Both the position numbers and the translations under genes were made by a program. Below, one piece after another: positions 23,175-35,535 of a stretch of DNA of 64,000 bases. Position 1 is the first letter of the stretch; every line of letters starts with the position of its first letter. The notes beneath the pieces were generated by a model, which was not told where the DNA came from, searched no databases, and saw only the letters and a list, made by a program, of their open reading frames with translations. Source of the stretch: Typha latifolia (taxonomy: Eukaryota > Streptophyta > Magnoliopsida > Poales > Typhaceae); assembly GCA_019914945.1 (NCBI GenBank), contig CM034104.1:10900046-10964045 (forward strand). Direction: 5' to 3'.

Positions 23175-26100
23175 TCATGATTTACTGGTCTTGGATTTCA
23201 AATTCATCTTCAAGTGCTTAGAGTTCCGATGATTCCTTCCAGATTCTTTTGCCTTACCTCTTTGCTTATTCTTCGATTGCTTGCTTTTGTTTCCTTTGAG
23301 GGTTTTCTTACCAAAGTTCTTAAGGTTGCTATCCAAAGAGCCTTCATCGTCAGAATTAGCAAAGCCTGTAAGTTTTTCATATTCAGCTTCATCAATCACT
23401 CCGCGCTTTAGCTTTTTGAGTAGGCGATATTCCTGCTCCAACTCATCATAGTCTTCTTTCGTCTGAGTTGCATGACGTTGTCTTCCAGTTTTTTTTCTTG
23501 TAATATTAGGAGCTTGATCTACAGCCTTCTTCATTCTTTCTGGTTTTTCACCACGAGCTGCTACTGCTTCCTTCATTTGCAAATTCTTCTGTCTTTGTTT
23601 CTCCCTAGATTTATCTCTGAGTACATACAGATAATTAAAAGGGATACCAGGGGGAAAAAAAAATATTTCAGACCTTGAGAAACCCACAAACTTGTTTAAG
23701 CTTGTCAAAAAAAAAAAAAAAGAATAGATATAACTATGGGAAATGACAAGTCATTAAAATATTACAATGCATATAGCTGAATATACTTACTTGTACTTGA
23801 TCTGCACTAAATCAATATCATCTACAGCAGAAAATCCATCAACTGAGAGAGAGTGATGCTTCACCTCAGGCATTAAAGGAATCTGGAGTAATCCGTATCC
23901 CATGGCCAGTTTTCCAATTTCCAATTCTTTCCACCTGACAATGCTGCTATTAGGAAACAGAAAGGCATCTGGAGATGACTTAAGGGTCATGGAGTTGGCC
24001 AACCTGAAGAGGTAAGAGCAGTGGTGCTCTTTATATGCACGAATGTATGACACAAATGCTTTAAGACCTTTCTCCATGACAGCACGATCTTCTTTTGCAG
24101 CAGACCTCAGCTGTAACATCAAATATTCAACTTTTTCATGTAATCTTTAAGTAGAACATAATTTCCAACAAGAAAATGTCTGAAATCCTTCTTTGGATGT
24201 AGACCAGGAAAGGCAGAGCCTAATGCATACAAAGCTGATGCAATTTCCTAGAAGTTATAATAAGTGGAATCTACACTCTATAGCAAATTACTTCCACAAA
24301 CCATGTTAAAAAGAACAAAAAGAAAACTACTCTATCTCTTTGTTCATGCCATAGGAATCATTCGATATGTATAAGCATGATTACGAAGGTATCAAAGGAT
24401 GGGAATTGATAGAAATGAGATCATTCATCTCGAAGTTTGTCGAGCCCTATTGAGATAGGCTACAGATATGAAGAAACAAAACCTCTTAGAGGCACCAGGA
24501 TAACCAATGAGCAAGGTCTGTTAGAGTGTGCGAAGATAATGTGAGGCATGTGGTGAAGATAAATAAGGATGCACCTCTTGAAACAAAGTAAAAAATGAAG
24601 TTAACAAATTAACAGGACAGAAGCAACTATAGCTACAATACGTAGACAACAGAAAGAGCAAAATGATAGCAGCAACCGAAATTGCCAGCAAAATATTACA
24701 AGAAACTTGAACAGAAACAGAGGAAGCACTGCCGGCAGCAAAGAGAAGAAAAAATTAGTAGAAAGGCAGGGCACAGTAGAACAGGGGCATGTGGAAGTAT
24801 CAGAAATTAAAAGAAAAGGTAGGGAAGTACGCAGAAGGTAAAAAACAAAAGTGGAAAAAAGACGACGACAGAATTGAAGAAGAGAAGGGCACAAAAGAAG
24901 AAGAAAGAGGAGATGGGAAGAGACTTTCAGGATGGAGAGTCTGTCAGCAGTGACCACAGAAACAAGAGAAAAATGACCAGAGTGTTATAACTGCACAAAC
25001 CATCACCGCATTCTTCTACACCTTCATAGTTTCTTCATTTGAAGATTAAATTCTGACAGCTAATGTAGCATTAAACCAATGATGGTTTATATTGAAAAGT
25101 GCACGCAAGTATCACAACAGAAAAAAGAAAAGCATAAGTGGTGCACAAATGCACACCTTTATTATGGGCAAGTGAACATTACCAGAAAGTACATATATGA
25201 TGTTTGCAAAACAGAGGAATTTTTCAGAAAGAAAAAAAAAACATCAAATGAAAAGCAGTTCTTAGAATAGTTGTTATTATCTACAATTCCTCTAACAATA
25301 AGAACTTCGCCACAAGGCAAAGTCCAGTAGATCTGGAGCATCAGATGAGAAAACAACTGAACCTAAGTACTTGCCTGGGGAATCACATCTGCTACATCAG
25401 TAAAACATTCTCTCTCTTCAAGGGGTACTCTTCTAAGCTTCAGGAACTCCACATATGCATCCTCCTGTGTATCAGAAATTTTTTGATACTACAACAAGCA
25501 ACATAGAATTTATCGTCCACACTTCACAGTGATGTTAGGGCAAACCTTTGGTAAGAGAAATATAAGAGCACTTCCTTGCCGACCAATCCGTGCAGTTCGG
25601 CCAACTCTATGAACGAAAACATTTGGATCTTGAGGTGGATCATACTGTCAAAAAACATACTAGTGTAATTAATAAGTTTCATAATTAACAAAACAATCTT
25701 TCTAGTATCATATTGATTATGTCTCACAGTTCAGAATGAAACCAAATGAAAAATTCTAGTACTAACATAGTAACATAAATCCATATTGTCAGGCATATTC
25801 AAGAAAGAAAGTAGATCAATACTATTATTTCTAATGGTGTTAGTTTGATAAAGCTTGACCTTTTAAAATGGTCAACGTAAATATATGATGTAACACAACA
25901 TTTGCTTAACTTCTACTTGCTATGATTATCCGTCATTAGCGCATCAGGGACTATTTAATCTTTGAAATAACAAAAGCAGTACAATACTAGATGTGTAGAT
26001 AGAAACTGACACTGTACAGGTTTTCTAACAATCATTTCAACAGGTCAGCTACATGTTCTACTCTTTTGAGCTTCAACTATGTCCACAAGAAATTGTCCAT

Positions 26101-29100
26101 TTAATTTCATCATTATCAGCATGCACAACAGAGATCTAAGCAATTTGAATTTCAAGTGTTTTGTATACCTATTTCTGTAACGTAGATGTTGATGGTGTCT
26201 AAGTTCCATAAGCTAAGTTTACCTACAAAAGCAGGTGAGTGAAAATTCTACAAAGTGTTTGTTGGTAAACATTTGACCTAGGAGGAGAAAGCTACATATT
26301 ATGAAGAATTGTTCAACAACAAGTTAGGGTTGTTTTTCAAGATATTTCTGTCCAGTACTTTATGGAGCTTTTCTGAACTGAGCAAGATCAGGAACATTTT
26401 TATACGCGCAGTATGGCTTACATGTACCACTGGAATATATGATTATTAACCAGAGATTACTAGTCACAATATCAGGCAAACACATTAATCACAATGTATA
26501 TCAAATAAATCAACTCATATCCAATATAATATCTACATCTTCTACTGCTTCAGAACATAGAAATGGGAAACTGATTGAGCCAACTATTCTGAAATAAAAT
26601 GTTTCTGATTCTTTATAAGCTATAAATGAATGCAGAAAGCTGCTCATAGTTTACATATTAAGGGACTGATTAAGTAGATAAAAATCTACCTGCACAATCC
26701 AATCAACACCTGGAATGTCGAGACCTCTTGCTGCAACATCTGTGCATAGCAAGGTACCACTTGAAAGAGCTGAAAAAGATGCCAATGCTTTCTCTCTAGC
26801 AGTCTACAGAAAAGTCCAGCATCTAAGATTAATATAAGGTGCATCAATGAATAGATTGAATGACACATTTAATGGGTAAATAGAAACCCAATTTCTCCAG
26901 CTAAATTACTTGTCTTACCTGCTTCATCTTTCCATGAAGAGGAATCAGAGGACACCCTTTAAGTATGTTAATTTGTGGAAGAACAACACCCCAGTAATCA
27001 ACACAAGCACATGTCATGAAGTAGCTGTAATAAGTAAAACAGATAAAAGTTACAATAGCATACAAGACCCTGTGCATCAAGTTCATCTCAAATGGATATA
27101 CAAAGATAGCACATAAGTTTGGCTGGTAATGTATGCACTGACATTATAATTTTTTTTGACATGTTCTTCAATAGGAAGTCAACAAGCTGTGATGACTTTT
27201 TCTGTGCTTCACATAGCATGTACTGCACAACAGGAAGAAGGAAATTTAGGATTCAGTCAATTCAGGTGTGAAGATGAATGGTATAAAAGCAATGAAATTA
27301 ACCCAACTAATTGCAGGAATTTACATCATGTTAGCATATATATCTCCATAGATAAAGATAAATAGATGATAAAGATCAACCTATAAAGTATAACTAACAA
27401 ACATATGGCCACTCTGCGTCCTACTTATGAAGGAAATATCCCATAGAAACATGCAACTAGAAAATTCATTCTTTTTCCAAAGCACGCATCCTTCTTACTG
27501 AACATTAAGGTTGGACATGGTAATGTTACAGACACGTGCTACTGACAAGTGCCAACAGGTTCAACAAGAAGCTTTAAATTTATTGGTCTGGCCTTCTTAT
27601 TTAGGTTATTCATTGCATATTTGAAATTAGGCATATTTAATTTGCTTGCTAACTACCAGTTGATCATTATTATCATCTAGAAATCCGAATTGTGCCTCAA
27701 CAAACATAGTCAGATAGAGAACAGCTGAAATCTAGTAAGCCCCAAGAAGAGTAAAACAGATGTTCACGACTGGCAGAGCAGCTAAGTTGCTAAGCATTCC
27801 AAATCACTATTGCCTAACTCTATCAGCATACCTCAATGTGGAGACCCAATGGCGTTCTGGAAGAAGCTAGTTCTTGTGAGAGATGCATATTATCTTGTGG
27901 CTTTGTTTCTGTTCGAACTTCAACCCTAACAGGATTTCGCAATCCTGCTCTAGAAAGCTCTTCAATTGCCTCTGTCTGAGTAGCTGAGAAAAGGCCAGTT
28001 CTACGGAGCTTTGGTAAACGAGAAATGATAGAGCTAATTTGCTTTTGAAATCCCATATCCAGTAGTCTATCAGCCTCATCTAGAATAAGGATCTGTTTCA
28101 ACAAAGAGTAAGCAATAGAAGATATCAAAATAAAATGGAGATGAACAAACTCTAAAGAGTTAGGGAGAACAAATACATGTGGAAGATAGTACATGTATTC
28201 AGGGTTGTTGATGTCAAGCATGAGTCATATTAAGCATGATATTAGGTGGTTGCTCTATCATATCTGTAAATTTTGGCCTTTGCCATAAAAATTCTACTGC
28301 AACATAGGAGAAAATTTATTTTATCTAGGTAATCACTATATACTGCTTCATAGATTATAGGGTGAAAAGAGTTTATTTTCATCTTTACCCACCAGGCTGA
28401 TGTGGATCCCATTCATTGACAAGCTTGGATGGAAATAAGTTAGAGATTTATAAAACATTACATGTATTATACACTTGGTTCCTCCATTTCTTCTCATATA
28501 AAGAACTAAAAAAAGGTCATTTTTCCACAACCTCATGGTATGAATCTGTCATTACCATACTATCATACACAACCTCTTGATTATCCTTGAACTGATCTGG
28601 TGTGGACACCAAACACAGACCATTGATCAGACATCATAAGAGAGAGACTTTGATGTTGAGATTAGTTTAGTCTTTCTATGTTAGGTATTTGTCTTTTGTC
28701 CTTTTAGGGTTTGCTTATATAAAGGCTTGTTATATTGTTATTTGAGGTTAACAATTGTTTTGAAATTTGATATCGCCTACTTTGTTACGATAGTGAATTC
28801 CAACACTCTATTGGTACCTTCCAACACTCCGTTGGTAGATTCCGCGGGTTTGCTACTTTGTTCTTCTTATATCATCATCCTACATCAATTTTAATATTAG
28901 TGTTGAAAATCCTACTATTCTTTTTTTGGTCATTGCAATCATTGAGCCGCTCATCATCAAACAACAAGAAGACCTGTCACTGCCAAACCACAAAGCAAGA
29001 TTTGGCGGCCATCTTCTTCAATTCTTCCGTTGTTACCACTATCAAATCCTTTATCATCTTCTCCACCATAGGTAAGTTAAAAAAAAAAAGCCTATATTAA

Positions 29101-32100
29101 AGAAAAAAACGAAGAGCACAAAACAAAACAAGAAACAAAGAACTTCTCTGGTAAGAAATTTTGAAAATTCAAAATTTGAATTCTTATTGTTTCCTTATAT
29201 CTCAAAATTTTGAATTTTGAAATTCAAATTTAGGGCTTAATCCTTCATTAAATACTACCTTACCAAAAGTACCCAAATCCATCCAAATTTTGAATTTTCC
29301 TTTCCCCCAAATCTACCTAAAATTCCCTCCTCTCCCAATTAATTCCCACATGGCCTGCCTAAACTCACCACCAAGTCAACCTCAGCAACAAAATTCCCCC
29401 ACTCTCAGGTGACCATCAACCCCAAAACTCAAATCAAAATCATCTTCTTCTTCCAAGGCTCCAAGCTACAATGACCAAACAATACAAAAACAAAGGCACG
29501 CCATCGAGATCCTCTCTAACGCTGCATCATACTTTCACCGTTAGAGCCCACCCACTTCGATGTCGCCACTACCTCAATGCTACAACTCCGATCTCAACGC
29601 GCCACTACATTGATGTCACGCTCATCTCACCGACCACCTCCCCTTCGGTCAACAGTGCCACTTGCCATAGCCACATCACACCTCGCCATTGCTCTATCGA
29701 TCACCACTTGCTGACTACCACTTCACCGGCTGCAACAACATCTGTTTCCTCTACCCCACCACCGTCACGCTCACCATTGTTGCAGCCTCCCCTTCACTGT
29801 TTCTACCTTCGTCACCTCGTCCCATTGCCACCATCGCTCTATTTTGGTCACTGCCACCACTGCTTCCTCCATGTCATCATCATCATCACTAGCTTCACTT
29901 AGGGGTGTAAATGAACGAGCTTGAGTGAGTTGCGGCTAGCTCGACTCGACTCGATACTAATATTTTCTCAGCTCAAGCTTGATATGAGCTAGAAAAGGCT
30001 GGCTCGACTCAAGCTCGAGAAAGCTCAAGCTCGGCTCGTTAGCTTGATGAAGATCTTGTCAACATCTAAGTCGGTGACCTTGACCTCGTCGGCAGTGTTG
30101 ATAAGAAGGTTGAAGAGCTTGATATTGCCATAGAGTCATGGACGATGCGGTGGGAGTTGATTGGTCATATTAATTTCATAGTCAATATCCAAATTTGGTC
30201 ATATTAATCTCATAGTCATCCATGGATTTGCTAATTAATGTCGGAAAACAAAAAAGGTTGTAGAAAAAACATTAGGTTTGACCGAATAATACATATTAGC
30301 ATTAAAAAATAAGTGTTAGAAAATAAATGGATGTGATCAAGGACATCTACAAAAAAAGGAGATGACTGCTCAGTTGTCTCACATTGGAGGTGGCTGCAAT
30401 AAGCAATAGTTGTGCAACATGCAATGGCTTTAGTATTGGGAGCAGAGATCCCCCAAAACTCAGAAAAAAAAAGTAGAGGATAACAAATTAAAACCTAAGG
30501 CTTTATTTATTTTAGGAATAAAGTTAATTCTAAAATAGATCTTCCTCTTTATTATTCCCAAAATGAAGTCTTTATTCTAGGAAAATATTCTTGTGTTCAC
30601 TTGTATTCTAGAATAAGAGTGTAATAATTACCTTTAATGTGATATAAAATGATAGAAAAGATAAGAAAAAAATGTTTTATTTTTTATGAAATTACCATAA
30701 ATACCTTTTGATTTGATATAAAGCAAGGTTCCAAAAATCGTTATCGGGATCGAGATCGGCCGTATCGGCTGCCTGTATCGGATCGGTCTATTTTAATTAA
30801 ATAAAATTATAAATATTACTTAAAAATATTGAGAAATTTCTAAAAATTAAAAAAAAGAAAATAATAATTACTCATATATAAGGCCTAAAAATCTCTCTTC
30901 CTCCCTATCCCTTCAACTGTTAGTCTGTTGTATCCATCTCTCTCTCTATATCTGTAGCAACTGTTGTAGCGCCAAAACCAGCCAACCTGCTACTTCGGCC
31001 CGGATCAGGATCGACTATGGCCGATCCCGATCCGTTTCGACCGATCCTACTCGGGATCGGTCGAAACTAGGATCTATGATATAACATAGGTTGACATGAT
31101 AAATATCAAGGGTAAATTAGTAATTGAGTTAGTGTGCGATATAAGATACAATTTTGATGTACAGTGTTTGTATTCTAGAATGGGATTATTATGGTGTTCA
31201 ACTATTATTCTGAAATAAAGAGTTATATTTTGAAATAAAAAAAATTTATTCCTAAAGTAAATGGGGCTAAATTATTTGTCTTCACTCAAGCAACTTTGAC
31301 GACGGAGGAGGGAGTCAATGGATCCATTGTCCACGAGCTCGATGATGAGGCAACACGCCAGATGGGGCGGGGAATTTGGTGCGACAGCGAATGACAGAGG
31401 GGGAATTGATGCAGCAGCAAACGACGGAGGGGGAATCGATGCAACAGTGAACAACGGAGGAGTCGGTGCAAAGGAGGATCTTTAGGGAGGCAGCATCACG
31501 ATTGTTGGAAGAGGAAGGGGAGTTGAGAAGCTTTAGGGCATAGATGGAGCCATGGAGTAGGGAGAGTTGGGCAAGATGAGAAGCGGGGTGGGTGGGAAGG
31601 AAATAACTAGGGCTTTAGGGGCTTGTTTGGTTTGAAGCTAATACTCTTTCAAATTGATTCTAATTTTATCTTCGACATGACTTAAATCTATCAATTTCAG
31701 GTCTTTAATCTTCTCCCTCTTCTCTCTTCCATCTCTCTCCCCTCTCTTCCAAAAAATAAATAATTTTTTTTAGAAAAGAGCTCCTCTTTTACCATGGCTC
31801 ACATAAAAATAACACTGACAAAAAAGCATTCGTACAAACAGGTAAAAAAATGTTTATTTAATTTAATTTACTGATATGTTTAATGTTAGTTTTAAATGGC
31901 TAAGTTGAAATTATATTTTATAAATTTAATAATAATGTTTAATACTATTTGCATGGCACATATTTAGTTTTCCTTAAAAAATAAATTTTTTTACTTTTTT
32001 ATGTTACATCAAAGTAATATTTACACCACAATTTCAAATCTTCTCTTTATCTATTTATAATTTCGTTCCAAAATAAATACATTTCCCTCTAATTTTTTAA

Positions 32101-32443
32101 AATTTACTAAGTTCACAATACCATCAACAAAAGGTGTTTGTTCCTATCTTCATGTTCTTTCAACTTTGAAGGCACAAAAATCAAAATTAATCTTTTGCAT
32201 TCTAAACTAACTAATAAAGATAATAAGAAAGATGTGATACTATAGAAGGGGTTACATATCATCACTCCAAATGAATTTCAAAAAGAAGCAAACCAAGAGC
32301 CCATTGCCTTTAGACTTAATTCTTATGTCACCACATGCTAGGGTCGCTACGTCTATAGAAGCATTTGCATATCATTTTTTATTCATTACGTTAAAAGATC
32401 ACCAAATCGAATTGAAACTAGTAATCTTCAATATAAACTACAA

Positions 32444-32487
<44 letters not shown>

Positions 32488-35400
32488 GCTATGATTTTCA
32501 TGTTGCAGATTATGTCGTCATTCATGTTAGATCTGAAGAGTTTTTATATATAATATTGAAATGTGTAGGACCTAAAATTTATATTGTTGATATTCTCTCT
32601 CATTATCACATTAATTTCACAATAGTATTGAATATTTAGTTGCTTATAAACCTCATTTGACTATCCTTGATGACCATTAAACTTGTACACCTCCATATAT
32701 GCCTGCTTTTGATCCTACCATTTGCCATTTTTCATCCACACGAAAGAAAAAAAAATGCTATTTTAGATAAACAAATAGTTCACTGTTTCTTAGTCCAATG
32801 GAAAGGCCGTCCAGATTCAGATAGCATGTGGATTACTCATGATGAACTACAGCAAATTGATTGGGCATATTGAAGCACTATCAAAGTTGCCTATAAGCCC
32901 ACTCGACTGACATGCGAACATCAGACCTAGATCATTGATCAAGAAAATTTGATGTTGAGGACAGTTTAGTCTTTCTATGTTAGGGTATTATAATCTTTTG
33001 TCTTTTTAGGGTTTGCCTATATAAAATTTTTTGATCTTATTATTTGTGGTTAATAAATGTTTTGAAATTTGACATCGTCCACTTTGTTACATTAGTGGTT
33101 TCTGCGGGTTTGTTTCTTGCTGGTAGATTCCAACTTTGTTTTGTCGTTTTAGGCTTGAAAAGGGTGAGATGAGGAACACAAAATAGAGATTCAACTTCAA
33201 ACTAGACTGTACTTGACACCAATTTGATGAGCAATACATATATTTGCTGCAGAATTTATCCATTTTTCTTTTTAATGTGCAGAGGAGGTACCTCAAAACT
33301 CCGAAAGTCTAGAATGTCTAGACGCTCCATTATGTCATGTAACCTCCCAGGAGTGCCCACCAAAACATTCACACCTTCGCCCTCTATTTTCCTGAGGTCT
33401 GATTTAACATCTAGCCCTCCAACAAGAAGCATAGACTTTACACTTGGCATTGTTGAGAAGAAAGGTTCGGCAACATGATAAATTTGTGCCGACAATTCTC
33501 TCGTTGGAGATATGATAATTCCCATAATCTGGTACATAAAAGAGATTCATATAAGTACAGCCTCAAAAAAAAGATATTATTGAAGTTACCAGAACTAAAA
33601 GGAAGCAGAAAAATGAGTAACACTTGGTTTTCTTACATCAAGTCAGAACACCACACTGTTCAGTCATCATCAAAAGATAGGAGGAGCAACAATATTCCTC
33701 AAGAAGATAATAAAATGCATAAAACATATAAATTAGACAAAGGGTTCCAACTAAGCTTTGTGAACTCTTGAAAACTCTCTTTTTCTATTTCAGATGCTGC
33801 ATAGAAGCTCTCAAACACTCTTGTGAATGTTCTCATAAAACATAAGCCCACTAGTCACGATACTTATCCTCAATCTAAAGTTCCAACTCCTGACTCTTTG
33901 TTTACTTAATTTTCTAGAACTTCGGCAATGATTTAAGAACTTAAATGAGTACTCTTCTTTTTACCACCTTCATATAGGAATTCTTTATTTCAAATAAATA
34001 TAAGAATCAGTTAATGTACTAAAATTTGGCTAAATTGAAGGTAAATTATAAAAGATTAAATGAGCCAACAAACCATTTCTGGCAATTCACTCTTTCACCT
34101 TATAACTAATAAATATAAAGGAAGGGAAGAGAAAGTAATATTCTCTATAGGACACCAACATAATTCAGTAGAAGATCCCCTCCTGTCTCACAATTTAACA
34201 TCTCCTTCGATTTTGTTAAAGAAGTTCCAAACTTTCAAGAAGTTTGGGCATTGGCTATAGGGTATTTTCTCAAATAATTTAAAACAAAAGCATGAATAAC
34301 GAATATATGGCAATTCATGAAATTCAAGTTTCCCTCTAGAAATTTAGTAAGCCCTCTTGGAGGGAAATCATGAATTTTTTGGTTTAGCCCCACATAGCTT
34401 GGGAATAAAGAGTTGTAGGATTACATCTCTTATATAAAGAGATGTGCTCTTGCTACTCCTTGCCAAAACTCGTTGGTGTTTGGAGAGCCTCCATTAGGAG
34501 GATCTCCATGAATAAAGCATAGTAAAGTATATATATAGAAAGATAAGAATTATAAGAAGAGAGAAAATGAACTAGCATTATACTGGCGTTAGAAAGGTGG
34601 CAGTGTTCGTGAATGAATGGGTGCCAAACTGAAAGCACCGTTCGATAAGTGATCGAATAATATTTGAACTGCGTCAAGGGGGTTTTCAAACGGATGTCAT
34701 AAAAACGGTTTTAATCCATTAAACCAAAGAATCTAATTGGACCAAAAGTGCTATTTCCTACGGGATGTTTCCCAATATGAAAAGATGTTTATTCCTACGG
34801 ATACATTTTCTAAACCTCTTTAAATAGAGAGGAAGAGAGCACCGTGGAACATATAACAATCCATCTTTCATCAAATAGATTATTGCTTTCAATCTTTGTT
34901 CCTGATCTTTAGAGTTGGTAATTGATAATGAAGGCATTGTCTCTTGGAGATAGAATTTCCAAGAGCCCATCTGCACTATTAATGGGGAAATTATTATCTT
35001 AAAGGAAGCAACAAGCACCTTGCTCTTCCAACCCAAAGTTTGGATTCCTCTCTACTTCACATATTCCCAACATTAACGACACTTAAAATTGACCTTGTAG
35101 TGAACAATTCCCCCACCAAACTTCGAACTACTTCAACTCGGCTTATAATTCAAATCATCTAGAAATATCCACACACAAAAAAAAAAAAATCGAGAGAGAG
35201 AGAGAGAGAGAGGAGAGATCAAACCTGGTAGGGTTTGGGCGGAGAGGTGCACCGACGAAGAATCTCGACGAAGGGCACGACAAAAGCCAAGGTTTTACCC
35301 GATCCAGTGGCGGCGTCGACGGCGACATCCTTGTGGCCAAGGAGTAAAGGGATGGTTGCGGCCTGGACAGGAGTGCAGTGCCGGAATCCACCTAGGGCTA

Positions 35401-35494
35401 GGGTTTCGAGGACGGGCTCCGAGAGAGGAGGAGCGAGTTCGGAGAACAGGGTCGACGTTAGGGCTCGGTTCGAAGGATCCGATTCCGCGTCCAT
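23175..35494 (-). CDS. RH18: DEAD-box ATP-dependent RNA helicase 18 (DDX55/Spb4 family)
   Basis: Eleven coding exons on the minus strand give 649 residues: 35225-35494, 33292-33528, 27832-28092, 27143-27222, 26919-27024, 26690-26803, 25546-25644, 25375-25464, 24004-24110, 23791-23934, 23175-23616. Frame is kept throughout. Motifs in order: Q motif (FRHCTPVQ, 37-44), Walker A AATGSGKT (61-68), SPTREL (97-102), GTPGRL, DEAD (174-177), SAT (205-207), ARGLD (343-347), [11 protein letters not shown] (368-378). An Spb4-type C-terminal region ([27 protein letters not shown]) and a Lys-rich tail follow. Spb4/DDX55 helicases act in nucleolar 60S ribosome assembly (family knowledge). Oddities: the intron after VIPQ has a GC donor (GCAAGT); the 69-nt intron 23935-24003 has no stop and keeps frame; the 5.2-kb second intron is filled with transposons. 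A telo-box lies just upstream of the ATG. Confidence 0.93.
29905..30060. repeat. AGCTCGA-rich dispersed repeat
   Basis: It begins GGGGTGTAAATGAACGAGC and continues with many AGCTCGACTCGA and CAAGCTCGA words. This resembles common plant non-autonomous repeats starting GGGGTGTAAA. Ends and duplication are not resolved. The DNA between about 28900 and 29900 in the same intron is low-complexity (Ser/Thr/His-type open frames) with no recognised gene. Confidence 0.45.
30499..31267. mobile_element. Tourist-like (PIF/Harbinger) MITE with nested insertion
   Basis: The left end GGCTTTATTTATTTTAGGAA and the inverse of the right end (GCCCCATTTACTTTAGGAA) are imperfect terminal inverted repeats of about 40 bp. 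The element is flanked by TAA at 30496-30498 and 31268-31270, the 3-bp TWA target duplication of PIF/Harbinger elements. Removing the nested hAT-type MITE at 30724-31078 and its duplication leaves about 406 bp. There is no coding capacity. Confidence 0.75.
30724..31078. mobile_element. hAT-type MITE, copy 2 (355 bp), nested
   Basis: It starts CAAGGTTCCAAAAATCG and ends with complement CATAGATCCTAGTTTCG. It is flanked by ATATAAAG (30716-30723) and ATATAACA (31079-31086), an 8-bp duplication matching at six positions. Subterminal GGGATCGAGATCGGCC words and the right-end CCGATCCCGATCCGTTTCG block are shared with copy 3. The central CT-rich tract is short (about 30890-30955). It lies inside the Tourist-like MITE. 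Confidence 0.8.
34340..35060. repeat. Possible solo-LTR or promoter-like repeat in RH18 intron 1
   Basis: The stretch contains CCCACATAGCTTGGGAATAA, TTATATAAAGAGATGTGCTC and TTTAAATAGAGAGGAAGAGA, a style common in plant LTRs with a core promoter and leader. No second copy in this window and no duplicated flank were found, so this is only suggestive. The remainder of intron 1 (33529-34340) has nothing recognisable. Confidence 0.3.
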
Positions 35495-35527
35495 GGCTTT
35501 CCCCTGAAGCTTAGCGGTGTAGCGGCC

Positions 35528-35535
35528 TAGGGTTT
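35528..35535 (-). promoter_or_regulatory. Telo-box upstream of RH18
   Basis: Read on the minus strand this is AAACCCTA, 33 bp before the ATG at 35494. Telo-boxes are typical of plant ribosome-biogenesis promoters, in keeping with an Spb4-type helicase. Confidence 0.5.

Larger units (their letters stand above)
28600..33150 (+). mobile_element. Degraded Ty3/gypsy chromovirus remnant in RH18 intron 2
   Basis: Two related segments in direct orientation, about 28640-28860 and 32940-33130, look like LTRs. They share TTTGATGTTGAG, TTTAGTCTTTCTATGTTAGG, TTTTAGGGTTTGC(T/C)TATATAAA and GTTTTGAAATTTGA(T/C)ATCG. Just before the right one, the plus strand carries the end of a gypsy polyprotein. Integrase C-terminal scraps lie at about 32320-32635 ([16 protein letters not shown], then [12 protein letters not shown]), and a chromodomain-like block at 32790-32870 ([17 protein letters not shown], then ELQQID). 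Gag, protease and RT were not found, and stops are frequent. The element is antisense to RH18. The ends are approximate and the interior has taken further insertions. Confidence 0.65.

Noticed and set aside
24601..24957. Hydrophobic minus-strand frame of 118 codons
   Set aside because: It lies wholly in RH18 intron 8, is low in complexity and has no family resemblance.
29471..29902. 143-codon frame rich in Ser, Thr, His and Pro
   Set aside because: Composition follows a low-complexity CA/CT-rich stretch in RH18 intron 2; no domain is seen.
34758..35036. 92-codon minus-strand frame in RH18 intron 1
   Set aside because: It shows no similarity to a known protein; the region looks LTR-like at best.
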